Assembly (NCBI GenBank): GCA_045118335.1
Contig: JBGUXY010000041.1
Location: 1 to 64,000 of the forward strand
Direction of reading: 5' to 3'
Length of the DNA stretch: 64,000 nt
From: W1P20-047 sp045118335
GTDB lineage: Bacteria; Actinomycetota; Coriobacteriia; Coriobacteriales; Eggerthellaceae
The notes under the pieces are model-generated. The model did not search any database and had not been told where the DNA came from. It saw only the letters and a program-made list of their open reading frames with translations. This document shows, piece by piece, positions 1 to 9,794 of this stretch. The number at the start of each line of letters is the position of its first letter. Within the stretch, counting starts at the first letter, position 1. Both the position numbers and the translations under genes were made by a program.

Positions 1-1379
1 GCGAGACGGTGGCCACGGAGGCCACGTTCGACGCCGTCATCAACCTGTTCTACGAAGAGGGTGCCGATGCGTGGTTCACGAAGCGCCCAGCAGAGTACCT
101 GCCGGCTGACACGTGCTGCGCGAAATGCGGCGCGGGCGTGGACGACTTGAGCCCCGAGAAGGACATCCTGGACGTGTGGTGGGAGAGCGGCGTCTCGCAC
201 ACGAGCGTGTGCAGGCATCGCGAATCGGAGGGCCTGCACTTCCCAGCCGAGATGTATCTGGAAGGTTCCGACCAGCATCGCGGATGGTTCCAGTCGTCGC
301 TGCTCACGAGCGTGGGCGCCTATGGCGTGCCGCCGTACAAGTCGGTCATGCATTGCGGTTTCACCGTCGACGAGAACGGCGAGAAGATGTCGAAGTCGAA
401 GGGCAACGGCGTCGACCCCGCAGATGTCGTCGGTAGCTTCGGGGCCGACGTGTTGCGCTTGTGGGTCGCTTCGGTAGACTACTCGCAAGACGTCTCGATT
501 TCCGACAACATCCTCAAGCAGGTATCCGATGCATATCGCAAATTCCGCAACAGCTTGCGATTCGTGGTAGGCAACCTCGACGACTTTGACAACTCGATGT
601 GCGTGGCGTCGTGGGACGATCTAGAACCCGTCGACAAGTACATGATGGCTAAAACGTATGCCCTACTCGAATCGGTCGGCGAATCTTATGAGAATTACAA
701 ATTCAACGCAGTGTATCGCGAGTGCTACGACTTCGTGAACGAGCTCTCGAGCGTATACCTGGACGTGACGAAGGACCGTCTGTATTCGGAGGCACCCGAT
801 TCTCCCAGACGCCGTGCTGCCCAAAGCGTTCTCATGAACATCCTCGAGGTGCTCGTTCGCGTGCTCGCACCCATTTTGTCGTTCACATGCGAAGAGGTAT
901 GGGAGCACTTCCCGCCGACGATCCGCGAGGCCGAGGATCGTCCGGCTAGCATTCAGCTGGCTGGCTGGCCTACGCGAGATGATTTCATGCCAGCGCTTCC
1001 CGACGACGATGGCGCAGCCGATCTGAACCGTTTCTCGACGGCAATGGAAATCCGCGACGTGGTGACCAAGGCGCTCGAACAATCGCGCGCAGACAAGTTC
1101 ATCAACAAGAGCCAGGAAGCTTCCGTGATAATCACGGCACCTGCCGAAATCCTCAAGACGATTGATAGCCTTGGTCCTGAAGTGTTCGAGGAACTTCTTA
1201 TCGTGTCGGGAGTCCAGTTCGCAGAAGGCTCCGAAATCTCGGTGCAGGTGCAAAAGGCTGCTGGAGAAAAGTGCCCTCGTTGCTGGAACTTCCGCGAGCT
1301 TGGCGGAAACGCGAATCATGCCGACGTGTGCAAACGTTGCGGCGATGCCCTCGATGTCATAGGGTTTGGTTTGGAGTAA
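1..1379 (+). CDS. ileS: Isoleucyl-tRNA synthetase, C-terminal part (5' end outside window)
   Basis: Charges tRNA-Ile with isoleucine in the cytosol. The frame is open from the window edge, so the HIGH catalytic motif lies upstream and cannot be seen. Visible parts are a Cys-x-x-Cys pair (CCAKCG), the DVWWESG stretch of the class I catalytic core, the KMSKS loop (KMSKSKGNG, nt 384-398 onward), the helical anticodon-binding domain, and a C-terminal zinc ribbon (CPRCW and CKRC) typical of bacterial IleRS. It stops with TAA at 1377-1379. lspA and rluD follow at once, a common bacterial order. The identification is firm; only the N-terminus is missing. Confidence 0.97.
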   Translation, partial: ETVATEATFDAVINLFYEEGADAWFTKRPAEYLPADTCCAKCGAGVDDLSPEKDILDVWWESGVSHTSVCRHRESEGLHFPAEMYLEGSDQHRGWFQSSLLTSVGAYGVPPYKSVMHCGFTVDENGEKMSKSKGNGVDPADVVGSFGADVLRLWVASVDYSQDVSISDNILKQVSDAYRKFRNSLRFVVGNLDDFDNSMCVASWDDLEPVDKYMMAKTYALLESVGESYENYKFNAVYRECYDFVNELSSVYLDVTKDRLYSEAPDSPRRRAAQSVLMNILEVLVRVLAPILSFTCEEVWEHFPPTIREAEDRPASIQLAGWPTRDDFMPALPDDDGAADLNRFSTAMEIRDVVTKALEQSRADKFINKSQEASVIITAPAEILKTIDSLGPEVFEELLIVSGVQFAEGSEISVQVQKAAGEKCPRCWNFRELGGNANHADVCKRCGDALDVIGFGLE

Positions 1380-1380
1380 C

Positions 1381-1902
1381 GTGGCTCAACTAGATTCACG
1401 TCACAAGCTGATGAGGCGGGGAACGGCTACCGCGTTGTTTTGCGTGGTGGCCTCCCTTTGGTGGATTTTCGACAGAGCCGTCAAAGTTGCCGTGGACGTC
1501 TATGAGGTGGGTAGCGTATTCGCAAGCAACGTTTTAGGGCTCTTCGAGTTCAAGCTCGTCCACAACACTGGTGCGGCATGGGGCATTCTCAGCGATTCCA
1601 CCATGGTGCTCGGCGTCTTTAGCTGCGTCGTGTGCATGGTAATACTCGCGTACTTGTTCGTTTTGCGTAAGGGGCGGGTCCATATACTCGAGTGCCTTGG
1701 CCTCGCGCTCGTGTTCTCTGGTGGGTTGGGCAACGCCTTCGACCGCTTGACGCAAGGTTATGTCGTCGACTTCATCAATACCACGTTCATGTCTTTTCCC
1801 GTCTTCAACATTGCAGATATTGGCGTTACCTGCGGCATTGCAATCTTCCTCATAGGTTTCCTCTTCTTCGTCCCTCGCGAGGAGGTCGCATCCGATGCCT
1901 AG
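1381..1902 (+). CDS. lspA: Lipoprotein signal peptidase (signal peptidase II)
   Basis: Membrane aspartyl protease that cleaves the signal peptide of diacylglyceryl-prolipoproteins. About 173 aa with four hydrophobic segments. Family motifs are present: HNTGAAWGI, the first catalytic Asp region GNAFDRL, and the second one FNIADIGV. The start is taken as GTG 1381, just after the ileS stop; GGAG at 1373-1376 lies 4 nt upstream. An in-frame TTG at 1366 overlapping ileS and ATG at 1411 are alternatives. The 3' end overlaps rluD by 8 nt, which points to translational coupling in an ileS-lspA-rluD operon. Confidence 0.93.
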   Translation: MAQLDSRHKLMRRGTATALFCVVASLWWIFDRAVKVAVDVYEVGSVFASNVLGLFEFKLVHNTGAAWGILSDSTMVLGVFSCVVCMVILAYLFVLRKGRVHILECLGLALVFSGGLGNAFDRLTQGYVVDFINTTFMSFPVFNIADIGVTCGIAIFLIGFLFFVPREEVASDA

Positions 1903-2932
1903 GATGCTCATGCGCTGTGCTCAAGCCAGCGACGATGGCGTGCGTCTCGATGCGTTCCTGGCCCGAAGCGGCTGCTATCCTTCGCGCAGCTGCGCTGCGA
2001 AGCAGGTGGAAGAGGGAAGGGTATTCGTCAACGGGAATCCCTGTTCTAAAAAGACTCCTGTGCACGTTGGCGATACGGTCGTCTACGAGGAGCTCGTGCA
2101 AGTCGAGCATCTACCGTTGATGGGCGAGCCCATCGACCTCGACATCAGGTACGAGGACGAGTGGCTGATGGTCATCAGCAAGCAGGCGGGTCTTTGCGTG
2201 CATCCTTCCGAAGGCCACCATGGGTCCACGCTCGTAAATGCCCTCGTGTACCGATACGGACGCGACAATCTTGCCCACGTACAAGGAGACGACCGGCCGG
2301 GCATCGTGCATCGTCTCGACATGGAGACGAGTGGATTGATGATGTGCGCCAAAGACGACGAGGTTGGATGCGCGCTGCAGGACATGATCAGGCTCAGAGC
2401 CGTCGATCGTCGCTACATCACGCTCGTGCATGGAAACATAGCCCACGACACCGGCATGATCGACGAGCCCATTGCGCGTAGCGAGGGAAATCGGCTACGC
2501 ATGTGCGTATCCGATAAGCCCAACGCCCGCTCTGCAGTTACCACGTTCAAGGTGCTCGAGCGCTTCGAGGCAGGTCGTTTCGATGAAGGCTACACGTTGC
2601 TCGAGTGCAAACTCTACACCGGCAGAACGCACCAGATTCGCGTGCACATGAAACACATCCACCACTGCTGCGTTGGCGATCCTATGTACCGCTCTGGCAC
2701 CGAGAAAGCCCAGATGGGTCTTGTTCGACAGTTCCTGCACTCATATTCGCTTACATTCGACCACCCGATCGATGGCAACGAAATCCACATCGTCGACGCC
2801 CTCCCTCCCGATCTGCAAGCCGTGCTCGACCGGCTTGCCGAACGCAGCATGGGAAGAACGCCAGCTGGAGACGATGTGTTCGCCGAAGTTGCGAATGCCC
2901 GTCGGCAACCTGCCGAGATATCCCTGATGTAG
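1895..2932 (+). CDS. rluD: RluA/RluD-family 23S rRNA pseudouridine synthase
   Basis: Isomerises specific uridines of 23S rRNA to pseudouridine. 345 aa: an N-terminal S4-like RNA-binding domain (about residues 8-75, with RLDAFLARSG), then the RluA catalytic domain containing HRLDMETSG, whose Asp142 is the predicted catalytic nucleophile, and the RTHQIRVHM motif. ATG 1895 is chosen because GAGGAGG at 1880-1886 is well spaced for it; ATG 1904 would be too far. It overlaps the lspA end by 8 nt. The exact rRNA site (RluD-like 1911/1915/1917 or another) cannot be told from sequence alone, so the symbol is by family resemblance. Confidence 0.88.
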   Translation: MPRMLMRCAQASDDGVRLDAFLARSGCYPSRSCAAKQVEEGRVFVNGNPCSKKTPVHVGDTVVYEELVQVEHLPLMGEPIDLDIRYEDEWLMVISKQAGLCVHPSEGHHGSTLVNALVYRYGRDNLAHVQGDDRPGIVHRLDMETSGLMMCAKDDEVGCALQDMIRLRAVDRRYITLVHGNIAHDTGMIDEPIARSEGNRLRMCVSDKPNARSAVTTFKVLERFEAGRFDEGYTLLECKLYTGRTHQIRVHMKHIHHCCVGDPMYRSGTEKAQMGLVRQFLHSYSLTFDHPIDGNEIHIVDALPPDLQAVLDRLAERSMGRTPAGDDVFAEVANARRQPAEISLM

Positions 2933-3122
2933 GCTGTGCGCAATGCGCCAATTCGCAATTTTCGCCGTTAACGCGATAGGGGCTTTCACGAACACGTCTA
3001 TTCCACGAATCTTGGTTTTTCGGTAGACTGCCAAAAGATGCTCAACGTTTTTCTCATGATATTACGCATGAGCTAACTGCAAGTACCGCGGGTATGCGCC
3101 CTAAAACCGCTAGGAGGCAGGC

Positions 3123-4316
3123 ATGAACGACAAGAAGACCGTTCTCATCGGCGTAACCGGCTGCATAGCAGCATACAAGTCTTGCGAGTTGGTACGACTG
3201 CTACAGAAGGCTTGCTTGCGCGTGAAGGTCGTCATGACAGATCATGCGACCCAGTTCGTGGGGCCCACGACGTTTCGGGCGCTCACGCACGAGAAGGTTG
3301 CGGTTGGCCTGTTCGATGACCCTTCGGATCCCATCCACCATATCAGCTTGGCAGAAGAAGCCGACCTGTTCGTCATCGCCCCTTGCACGGCCAACGTCAT
3401 GGCAAAGATATGCCATGGTATCGCCGACGACCTGCTCTCTACGACAGCATTGGCCACGACGGCGCCCATCCTGATCGCGCCTGCGATGAACGTTCACATG
3501 TACGAAAACCGGGTGACGCAGGAGAACATGGAAAAGCTCCGCGACCAGGGCATTCGCATCATCGATGCCGCAGAAGGCTACCTTGCATGTGGAGACGTTG
3601 GACGCGGACGCATGGCAGATCCCGCTGAAATCGCCGACCGCGTGCTGCGCGAACTTGGCATGCATGGGGATATGAAAGGCGTTCGTTTGCTTATCACCGC
3701 AGGCCCCACGATCGAGCCCATCGACCCCGTGCGCTACATAACCAACTTCAGCTCGGGAAAGACGGGCTATTCCCTCGCACAAGCAGCTTCGCAACGGGGT
3801 GCAGATGTAACCATAGTATCCGGGCCTGTTGCAGTCGATGCTCCCGTGGGCGTGAACATAATACGAGTTCAAACAGCCCAGCAAATGTACGATGCGTGCT
3901 GCGAGGTGTTCCCCGAAGCTGACATAGCGATTTTCGCGGCTGCAGTTGCAGACATGCGCCCGAAGGACGTAGCCGCGAACAAGTTGAAGAAGGGACTTGA
4001 CGCCGATGCGCTCAAGGCAATCGAACTTGCAGAAAACCCCGACATCCTGGCAACGCTCGCAGCTTCGAAGCAACACCAAGTCGTTGTCGGTTTTGCCGCG
4101 GAAACGCAAAACGTCATCGAAAACGCGCGCAAGAAGCTTCACGCCAAGAACGCGGACATGATCATCGCCAACAAAGTCGGCAACGGGCTTGCCTTCGGTA
4201 CTGACGGCAACGAGATATGGATCGTGCGCGAAGATGGGGAAGAACACGTGCCGTTCATGATGAAGCCAGAACTTGCAAACATCGTCTTGGATCGGGCCAT
4301 GGCGGTAATGTCCTAG
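3123..4316 (+). CDS. coaBC: Bifunctional phosphopantothenoylcysteine decarboxylase / synthetase
   Basis: Two consecutive steps of coenzyme A synthesis. 397 aa, the usual length. The N-terminal CoaC flavoprotein half (residues 1 to about 185) has GVTGCIAAYK, the catalytic His pair in DPIHHISL (His72/73), the PAMNVHMYEN motif and the ACGDVGRGRM clamp with Cys156. The C-terminal CoaB half starts at about residue 188 (ITAGPTIEPIDPVRYITNFS, then SGKTG). The start ATG 3123 has a strong AGGAGG at 3112-3117. It stands alone: 190 bp of non-coding DNA precede it, in which I see no clear riboswitch, and a possible hairpin terminator follows. Confidence 0.97.
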   Translation: MNDKKTVLIGVTGCIAAYKSCELVRLLQKACLRVKVVMTDHATQFVGPTTFRALTHEKVAVGLFDDPSDPIHHISLAEEADLFVIAPCTANVMAKICHGIADDLLSTTALATTAPILIAPAMNVHMYENRVTQENMEKLRDQGIRIIDAAEGYLACGDVGRGRMADPAEIADRVLRELGMHGDMKGVRLLITAGPTIEPIDPVRYITNFSSGKTGYSLAQAASQRGADVTIVSGPVAVDAPVGVNIIRVQTAQQMYDACCEVFPEADIAIFAAAVADMRPKDVAANKLKKGLDADALKAIELAENPDILATLAASKQHQVVVGFAAETQNVIENARKKLHAKNADMIIANKVGNGLAFGTDGNEIWIVREDGEEHVPFMMKPELANIVLDRAMAVMS

Positions 4317-4334
4317 AATTCTTGAAATTAGCAC

Positions 4335-4363
4335 TTGAAATGCAGCTTGAGTTGCCATAAGAT
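4335..4363 (+). promoter_or_regulatory. Possible promoter of tRNA-Pro
   Basis: TTGAAA (4335-4340), a 17-bp spacer and TAAGAT (4358-4363) resemble a sigma-A promoter. This would start RNA about 25 nt before the mature tRNA 5' end at 4397. Confidence 0.35.
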
Positions 4364-4376
4364 AATCAAGCTGTTT
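4343..4376 (+). terminator. Possible hairpin terminator after coaBC
   Basis: CAGCTTGA (4343-4350) and TCAAGCTG (4366-4373) form a perfect 8-bp stem with a 15-nt loop, followed by only TTT. It overlaps the possible tRNA promoter, so it may not act as a terminator. Confidence 0.35.
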
Positions 4377-4396
4377 GGGCTAGTCCCACAACATAT

Positions 4397-4473
<77 letters not shown>

Positions 4474-4481
4474 GCAAAATC

Positions 4482-4521
4482 GCGGGCCAGAGACTTAGTT
4501 CTCTGGCCTGCTTGCTTTTTG
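4482..4521 (+). terminator. Intrinsic terminator after tRNA-Pro
   Basis: A 12-bp stem, GCGGGCCAGAGA (4482-4493) with TCTCTGGCCTGC (4500-4511), has one G-U pair and a 6-nt loop. A T-rich tail (TTGCTTTTT) follows. Confidence 0.85.
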
Positions 4522-4780
4522 CGAGTCGGGACAAACACGGTTTACTCATCGTGGCGATGCCAGAGTTGGCATCGAAATGGGTGGATTATAGGCAGGCAAT
4601 CGGCTTTCCACGTTGATCAGTTGACGAGCTTTGGACTTTCTCCTTGAGCTTGTTGCGAATGAAAGTTGAAGCGGCTATGAAGGGTGTTCCATCGGCTCGA
4701 ATGTAGGCTGCATTCGACCTGATATACGGTATTATTTCATGAGCTATGCATGCACTGCTGAACTAGTACGAAGGGCTCGA

Positions 4781-5494
4781 ATGGAGCTGGTGGAAAAAGA
4801 CATGACGAACGTCTACGATGCCATGAGCGCCGATGACGTTTTAGACGATCACGAAATGCTCTCGGACGCCGATCGCGACGTGAGCGATCGGGTCTTCACC
4901 GTGGCTAACGCGATTAGCTTCATCCGCCTGCTCATGATTCCCGTGTACTTCGTCCTCCTCATGCTTGGTTTCAGCATAGAGGCTGCGCTTGTTTTCGGTA
5001 TTGCAGCTGCAACCGACTGTCTCGATGGACTCATCGCACGTCGCACGAACACGATAACAAAGCTCGGCAAGATACTCGACCCCGCCGTCGACCGCTTGCT
5101 CATGATCATGGGTGTGCTCGGCGTGTTCATCGTGGGTCGTCTTCCGCTTTGGATCATCATGGTCGTGCTCGTCCGCGACCTCGTATTGCTGTTCGGTGGT
5201 GCCTTCATCTTGGACAAGTACAACGTTCGCATCGATGTCGTCTACGTCGGCAAGGTCGTGACCACGCTCATGTTCGTTGGCTTCTTCGGACTTATGATGA
5301 ACTGGCCACTGATCGATGGACTCGGCATCACCACTTACCAATGGCTACCAGGCTTCTGCTCGGGCCAATTCTCGTGGGGCATCTGGTGTGTCTACGTGGG
5401 GTTGATACTGGGTGCCGGCACGACGACGTATTACGTCATCAATGCGGTTCGCAAGACCATCGACGCCCACAAGCGTATGCGAAAGGCCAGGTAG
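4781..5494 (+). CDS. CDP-alcohol phosphatidyltransferase (PgsA-like, first of two)
   Basis: Integral membrane enzyme that transfers a phosphatidyl group from CDP-diacylglycerol to an alcohol. The family signature D-x2-DG-x2-AR-x8-G-x3-D-x3-D is complete: DCLDGLIARR, then G, D and D in GKILDPAVD. Several hydrophobic segments follow, plus a longer C-terminus than usual. The start is uncertain: ATG 4781 has AAGGG at 4771-4775, ATG 4739 has no ribosome site, and ATG 4802 is also possible. A second, more canonical pgsA lies at 31.0 kb, so this copy may make another lipid (cardiolipin, phosphatidylinositol-type) or be a paralogue. It sits 6 bp before the VanW gene. The 4520-4738 stretch before it shows nothing clear. 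Confidence 0.85.
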   Translation: MELVEKDMTNVYDAMSADDVLDDHEMLSDADRDVSDRVFTVANAISFIRLLMIPVYFVLLMLGFSIEAALVFGIAAATDCLDGLIARRTNTITKLGKILDPAVDRLLMIMGVLGVFIVGRLPLWIIMVVLVRDLVLLFGGAFILDKYNVRIDVVYVGKVVTTLMFVGFFGLMMNWPLIDGLGITTYQWLPGFCSGQFSWGIWCVYVGLILGAGTTTYYVINAVRKTIDAHKRMRKAR

Positions 5495-5500
5495 CAGACG

Positions 5501-8302
5501 ATGGCAGAACGTTACCGGCCTTTTGACGAAGATAAGAAAGATTACTCGGCGGACAGGCGCTCTGGCCGATTCGATGGGTCCAACTCTGGTAGCGCCGACG
5601 AGACAGTTCGCGCCTCCAATCGCTCCAGACGCGATTCTGTCCCCGGATGGGGCGTTGGTGCGTCTAAAGACACCAGGCGCAATTCATCAAGCAGGTATTC
5701 CGCAGACACCTCTACGCGCCTCGGATCAGGGCATACTACGGATACGTCGCGCTACAGCACAGGTTCGTCTGGTCGTCTGGATCCTCGCCAGACAACGGGT
5801 TCTTCCCGATACGACACCAGCTCATCCGCCAGAGCGTCACGCTATTCCACCGGTTCTAGTACAGGTGTCTCCCGATTGAATACCGGCGCTGGATCTCGTG
5901 TGCCACCGGCATCTGGCAGGCAGGACTCCCAATCATGGGGGACTGGCTCTAACCGCAGCATCGATCAACGCTCGGGGAGCGTTTCGGAACGCAGGGGCGG
6001 CCGTTCGCAGGACACGGGTGCCAGACGCCAGGCATCAAGCTCGTCCACTGGATCGGGAAGGTACGTCTATTCCGATCAATCAACAAGTTCAAGCGACAAT
6101 GCCTGGCGTACGTCCGATAGCTTATCGGGCAGAAAAGCCCCCGTGGTCCCTGATGACGACTATGGCTTTAGCGATTCTGGACGCTCTTCCCGCTTTGGCA
6201 GGGTGGGGCAGACCTCTGACAGGCGCTTCACCACCCCAGTGGACCACGATACCGATCTTTGGTACTCGGATTCCGTGCCCCACGAGGACGACACGTGGCG
6301 CATGGGAGACTTCAGCAGCTCACCGAACCCCTATCCGCATAAAGGATTAGGGGTTGCGGGCAAAGCAAAGGAGATTCTCCTCATGGTGCTCGCGCTCGTC
6401 GTCCGTGGCCTCAAGTGGGCGGGCAGCGCAATTGTGGCTGCTTGCAGGAAATCCAAGATTGTGTTCGTGGTGCTCGTCGTGGCATGTCTGCTTGTCGTGG
6501 GCCATGGCATCGACACGCTTTCGCATGCTGGCAAGGTCTATTCACATGTTATGGTGGGAGAAATAAAAGCTGGGGGGATGACCCCCGACGAGCTCAACGA
6601 AGCCCTGCAGCAAGAATACGGAACCCGTCTGGCTGCAAGTGGCGTGACGATTTACGCCAGCGAAGAGGCCATGGCTGCTCATGAGCAGAACTCAACGGAT
6701 GAGGGAAACCTTTCCGTCGAAGAGCAGGCTGCTCAAACCGTGAGCTGGTATGCGGACAATACGTCGCTTCAGGCGTACATCGACTATAACGGCATCGTCG
6801 ATGATGCCATGTCCATCGGCAGGGGAGGAGCTTTCGACCGGCTCCATACGCTCGTGTCAAGACGCACCATACCCGTAACGGTAAACTACAACGAGGCCTG
6901 CATCGAATCGCTGGCAAAGCAGATCGACCTTTCCCTGGGTTTTCCCTATGTGAATAGCGAAGTCACCGTCGAGGACGGACAGGCAAGCGCTTCGGAGAGC
7001 TCGGATGGTTTCATGATCGACCGTGACGAGCTAAAAGAAAAGCTCACCGAGCAGTTCCTAAGCGAAAGCGCCGATGGCCGGGAATTCTTCGAAGTCGCAG
7101 TAGACACGCCTGCGCCGATAACCACCGAGGAGGGCTTGGCTGCAGCCGACCGCGCTAACCTTGCAATCGCCAACGGCGCCAACTTCCAGTATGGTGATGA
7201 TTCCTGGAGCTACGACAGCTCGACGTTGGGTACCTGGATCAACACCAACATAGTCAAAGATGATGAAGGTGAAAGCACGCTTTCGGTGTACTTCGACCCA
7301 TATCGGGCTCAACTCGACATCAACGAATACGCGAAACCTAGTTTCGAGGGCGGTAACGTGACTGTCCAGTTCGAGAAAAGTGGCGACGAAATGATGGTCC
7401 TTTTGGGATCGGAAGGTACCATGCCACAGGTTTCCACCGCGATATCGAAGCTCAACGACCAGCTTCTCGGCGATAACGCCGACACTTCCGGCGCTCCCAC
7501 CATCGTCATCGACAGCACCAACGTGCCAGATAAGATGCCGCTCAACGAAGCCGTAAACGCTGGCGTGGTCTCGGTCATAGGCGAGTACACAACCGAATAC
7601 ACCCCTGGCGCCACCGAACGCAACCACAACATTCACCTTGCTGCCGACCTGCTCAACGATTCGGTGGCAAAGGCAAATGGCGGCATCTGGTCGTTTAACG
7701 AGACCGCCGGCGAATGCAACGAGGAGAAGGGCTTCCAATCTGCCGGATCGATTCTTGGTGGCGAGCTCGTCGACGAAATCGGGGGAGGCATCTGCCAAGT
7801 GGGAACGACGGTGTTCAACGCCGTCTACGAAGTTGGCCTGCCCATCGTCGAGCGTCACAACCACTCCATGTACATCTCGAGCTACCCTTCTGGCCGCGAT
7901 GCGGCAATAAGCTGGCCAGACCTCGACCTGCAGTGGGAAAACGACACGGCTTCCGACATCTTGCTGCGCACGAGTTACACCGACACCTCCATCACGGTTT
8001 CGCTTTATGGAATCAGCCCGGGCTACACCGTGGAAAGCGAGACGGGTGCTTGGGAAGAGGGTGCGAAGTACCAGACCATCTACGTCTACGACGAGGAATA
8101 TGCGCCAGGCTATTCTTATGTCAGAAGCTACGGTTCAGACGGTCAATCGATAACGGTCACCCGGACCGTAACCGATAGAAGCGGCGATGTCGTGCATGTC
8201 GACAACTTCGTCTCGGTGTATCAACCGACAAATGAGACCATTGTGCGCGGCGGCACGCAAGCCGATTGGGCGGGGCAGCCTGAAGTGGACTGGTCTTCAT
8301 AG
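5501..8302 (+). CDS. Very long VanW-domain membrane protein
   Basis: 933 aa. Residues 1 to about 285 are low-complexity, rich in Ser, Arg, Thr, Gly and Asp, with recurring RYSTGSS-like words near residues 64-130. Hydrophobic stretches at about 291-312 and 319-336 make one or two membrane spans. The extracellular part of about 370 residues looks like two peptidoglycan-binding-4-type repeats. The VanW domain (about residues 705-843) contains WSFNETAG, GGGICQVGTT and ERHNHSMYISSYPSG. A beta-rich C-terminal tail follows. VanW domains occur in glycopeptide-resistance loci and widely in Gram-positive envelope proteins; a role in vancomycin resistance is not implied. The neighbours (lipid synthase, D,D-carboxypeptidase) fit a cell-wall job. 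Confidence 0.9.
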   Translation: MAERYRPFDEDKKDYSADRRSGRFDGSNSGSADETVRASNRSRRDSVPGWGVGASKDTRRNSSSRYSADTSTRLGSGHTTDTSRYSTGSSGRLDPRQTTGSSRYDTSSSARASRYSTGSSTGVSRLNTGAGSRVPPASGRQDSQSWGTGSNRSIDQRSGSVSERRGGRSQDTGARRQASSSSTGSGRYVYSDQSTSSSDNAWRTSDSLSGRKAPVVPDDDYGFSDSGRSSRFGRVGQTSDRRFTTPVDHDTDLWYSDSVPHEDDTWRMGDFSSSPNPYPHKGLGVAGKAKEILLMVLALVVRGLKWAGSAIVAACRKSKIVFVVLVVACLLVVGHGIDTLSHAGKVYSHVMVGEIKAGGMTPDELNEALQQEYGTRLAASGVTIYASEEAMAAHEQNSTDEGNLSVEEQAAQTVSWYADNTSLQAYIDYNGIVDDAMSIGRGGAFDRLHTLVSRRTIPVTVNYNEACIESLAKQIDLSLGFPYVNSEVTVEDGQASASESSDGFMIDRDELKEKLTEQFLSESADGREFFEVAVDTPAPITTEEGLAAADRANLAIANGANFQYGDDSWSYDSSTLGTWINTNIVKDDEGESTLSVYFDPYRAQLDINEYAKPSFEGGNVTVQFEKSGDEMMVLLGSEGTMPQVSTAISKLNDQLLGDNADTSGAPTIVIDSTNVPDKMPLNEAVNAGVVSVIGEYTTEYTPGATERNHNIHLAADLLNDSVAKANGGIWSFNETAGECNEEKGFQSAGSILGGELVDEIGGGICQVGTTVFNAVYEVGLPIVERHNHSMYISSYPSGRDAAISWPDLDLQWENDTASDILLRTSYTDTSITVSLYGISPGYTVESETGAWEEGAKYQTIYVYDEEYAPGYSYVRSYGSDGQSITVTRTVTDRSGDVVHVDNFVSVYQPTNETIVRGGTQADWAGQPEVDWSS

Positions 8303-8378
8303 CACTCCTGTTTATCGTGCTATAACCTGCATGTATTAGTTCATTTCCGAAAAACAGTAGAGACGAGGAGATATCTTC

Positions 8379-9794
8379 ATGATGGTGAAGCGAGAAGATC
8401 GATTGGCTCAACGGCCCATCTGGATACAGATGCCGGCTGCGGCCATCTTATGCGTCATCTTTTGCCTTGGCCTGCTCGTTCCCACATCTGCCTTCGCCGA
8501 TGTGCGAAAGGCCGACATCATCATGGGCGATACCGTCGAATCCCGTGGGCTCTCCGTGGTCGACTGCCCCGATGTCGTCGGCGAATACGCTATCGTGATG
8601 GACCAGGATGGGACGGTCTACTTCCAACGCAACGACACCGCCGAAGTGCCCATAGCGAGCATCACCAAGATCATGACGGCCGTCGTCGCCATAGATTCCG
8701 TGCCGCTTGACACCACGATCGTGGTGAGCGAAAACGCCGCGTTGATCGGTGAATCTTCCGCTAGCCTGCAGGAAGGGGACACCATGCCGCTTTCCGAGGC
8801 GTTGCTTGCGCTCATGGTCCCCTCTGGAAACGATGCGGCCCAGGCAATCGCCGAATCGGTGGGTGCCAAGATGCTCGAGGATGCCGGCTTGGACAGCAGC
8901 GATCCCGATGCGTGTTGCGAGGCTTTCGTCGATGCCATGAATGCCAAGGCGCAGGAACTCGGCCTATCCAACACGGTTTTCAGAAACCCGCACGGACTCG
9001 ACGATGGTGAGTATTACGGCGATCAGCACAGCAGCGCACGAGATGTCGCCAAACTGTGTAACTACGCCATGAAAAACGACGTGTTCCGCGAGCTGACGAA
9101 CAAGGATACTGCTGTTTGCACGGTAAACCGCGAAGGCGAGTCCACGACCATCGAGCTCACGAGCACCGACGAGCTGCTCGGGATCTACGAGGGAGCCTGC
9201 GGTGTGAAAACCGGCTACACCGATAGCGCTGGCGCGTGCTTTGCAGGAGCATGCAACCGTGACGGGAAAGACCTCTACGCGGTGGTTCTAGACTCTACCG
9301 ACGAATGGCAGCGCTTCGTCGACACGCAGGCGCTGTGGGATTGGGTCTACGAGAACACCGTTGACTATCCTCTGGCAAACTCAACTATGACGACCGTCGA
9401 CGAAATCACAGGTGAAACCGTGCCGCTTATCGCCGAGGTATCCGACGGTGCCTGGATCAACAAGACCGTTGATGCCACGTTCGCCGACCCGAATGCGTCG
9501 ATTACCGTGTTCTCGCTTTCCGGCAACGTGAGCCAATCGGTGGAATACCGTAACCTGACCAAGGACGTGAAAGCGGGCGATGTGGTGGGAACGGTCACCT
9601 TCAAGCAGCACAACGAAACCATAGCCACCATGGACCTCGTTGCCACCGAAAACGTCGCGGCTCCGAACGTGTTCCAGAGCATTGGCATTTGGTGGAACCG
9701 CTTCCTCGCAGGATTCAACGGTTCTCCCAAGGTTGCGGAAAGCGTCTACTACAACGACTCGACGCTCATCAACGACAAGGGTGGGGTTTCCTAG
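8379..9794 (+). CDS. D-alanyl-D-alanine carboxypeptidase (peptidase S11, DacF-like)
   Basis: Low-molecular-weight penicillin-binding protein that trims the terminal D-Ala of peptidoglycan pentapeptides. 471 aa with a signal peptide (hydrophobic about residues 19-40, ending ASAFA-like TSAFA). The penicillin-binding triad is complete: SITK (Ser94, Lys97), SGN (149-151) and KTG (277-279). A C-terminal beta domain of about 120 residues and an amphipathic end follow the catalytic domain, as in DacA/DacF. ATG 8379 has GAGGAG at 8365-8370; ATG 8382 is an equal alternative. It lies 76 bp after the VanW gene. Confidence 0.94.
   Translation: MMVKREDRLAQRPIWIQMPAAAILCVIFCLGLLVPTSAFADVRKADIIMGDTVESRGLSVVDCPDVVGEYAIVMDQDGTVYFQRNDTAEVPIASITKIMTAVVAIDSVPLDTTIVVSENAALIGESSASLQEGDTMPLSEALLALMVPSGNDAAQAIAESVGAKMLEDAGLDSSDPDACCEAFVDAMNAKAQELGLSNTVFRNPHGLDDGEYYGDQHSSARDVAKLCNYAMKNDVFRELTNKDTAVCTVNREGESTTIELTSTDELLGIYEGACGVKTGYTDSAGACFAGACNRDGKDLYAVVLDSTDEWQRFVDTQALWDWVYENTVDYPLANSTMTTVDEITGETVPLIAEVSDGAWINKTVDATFADPNASITVFSLSGNVSQSVEYRNLTKDVKAGDVVGTVTFKQHNETIATMDLVATENVAAPNVFQSIGIWWNRFLAGFNGSPKVAESVYYNDSTLINDKGGVS

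Noticed and set aside
2933..3122. Possible riboswitch before coaBC
   Set aside because: I found no fold matching a known class; only weak, AT-rich promoter-like words.
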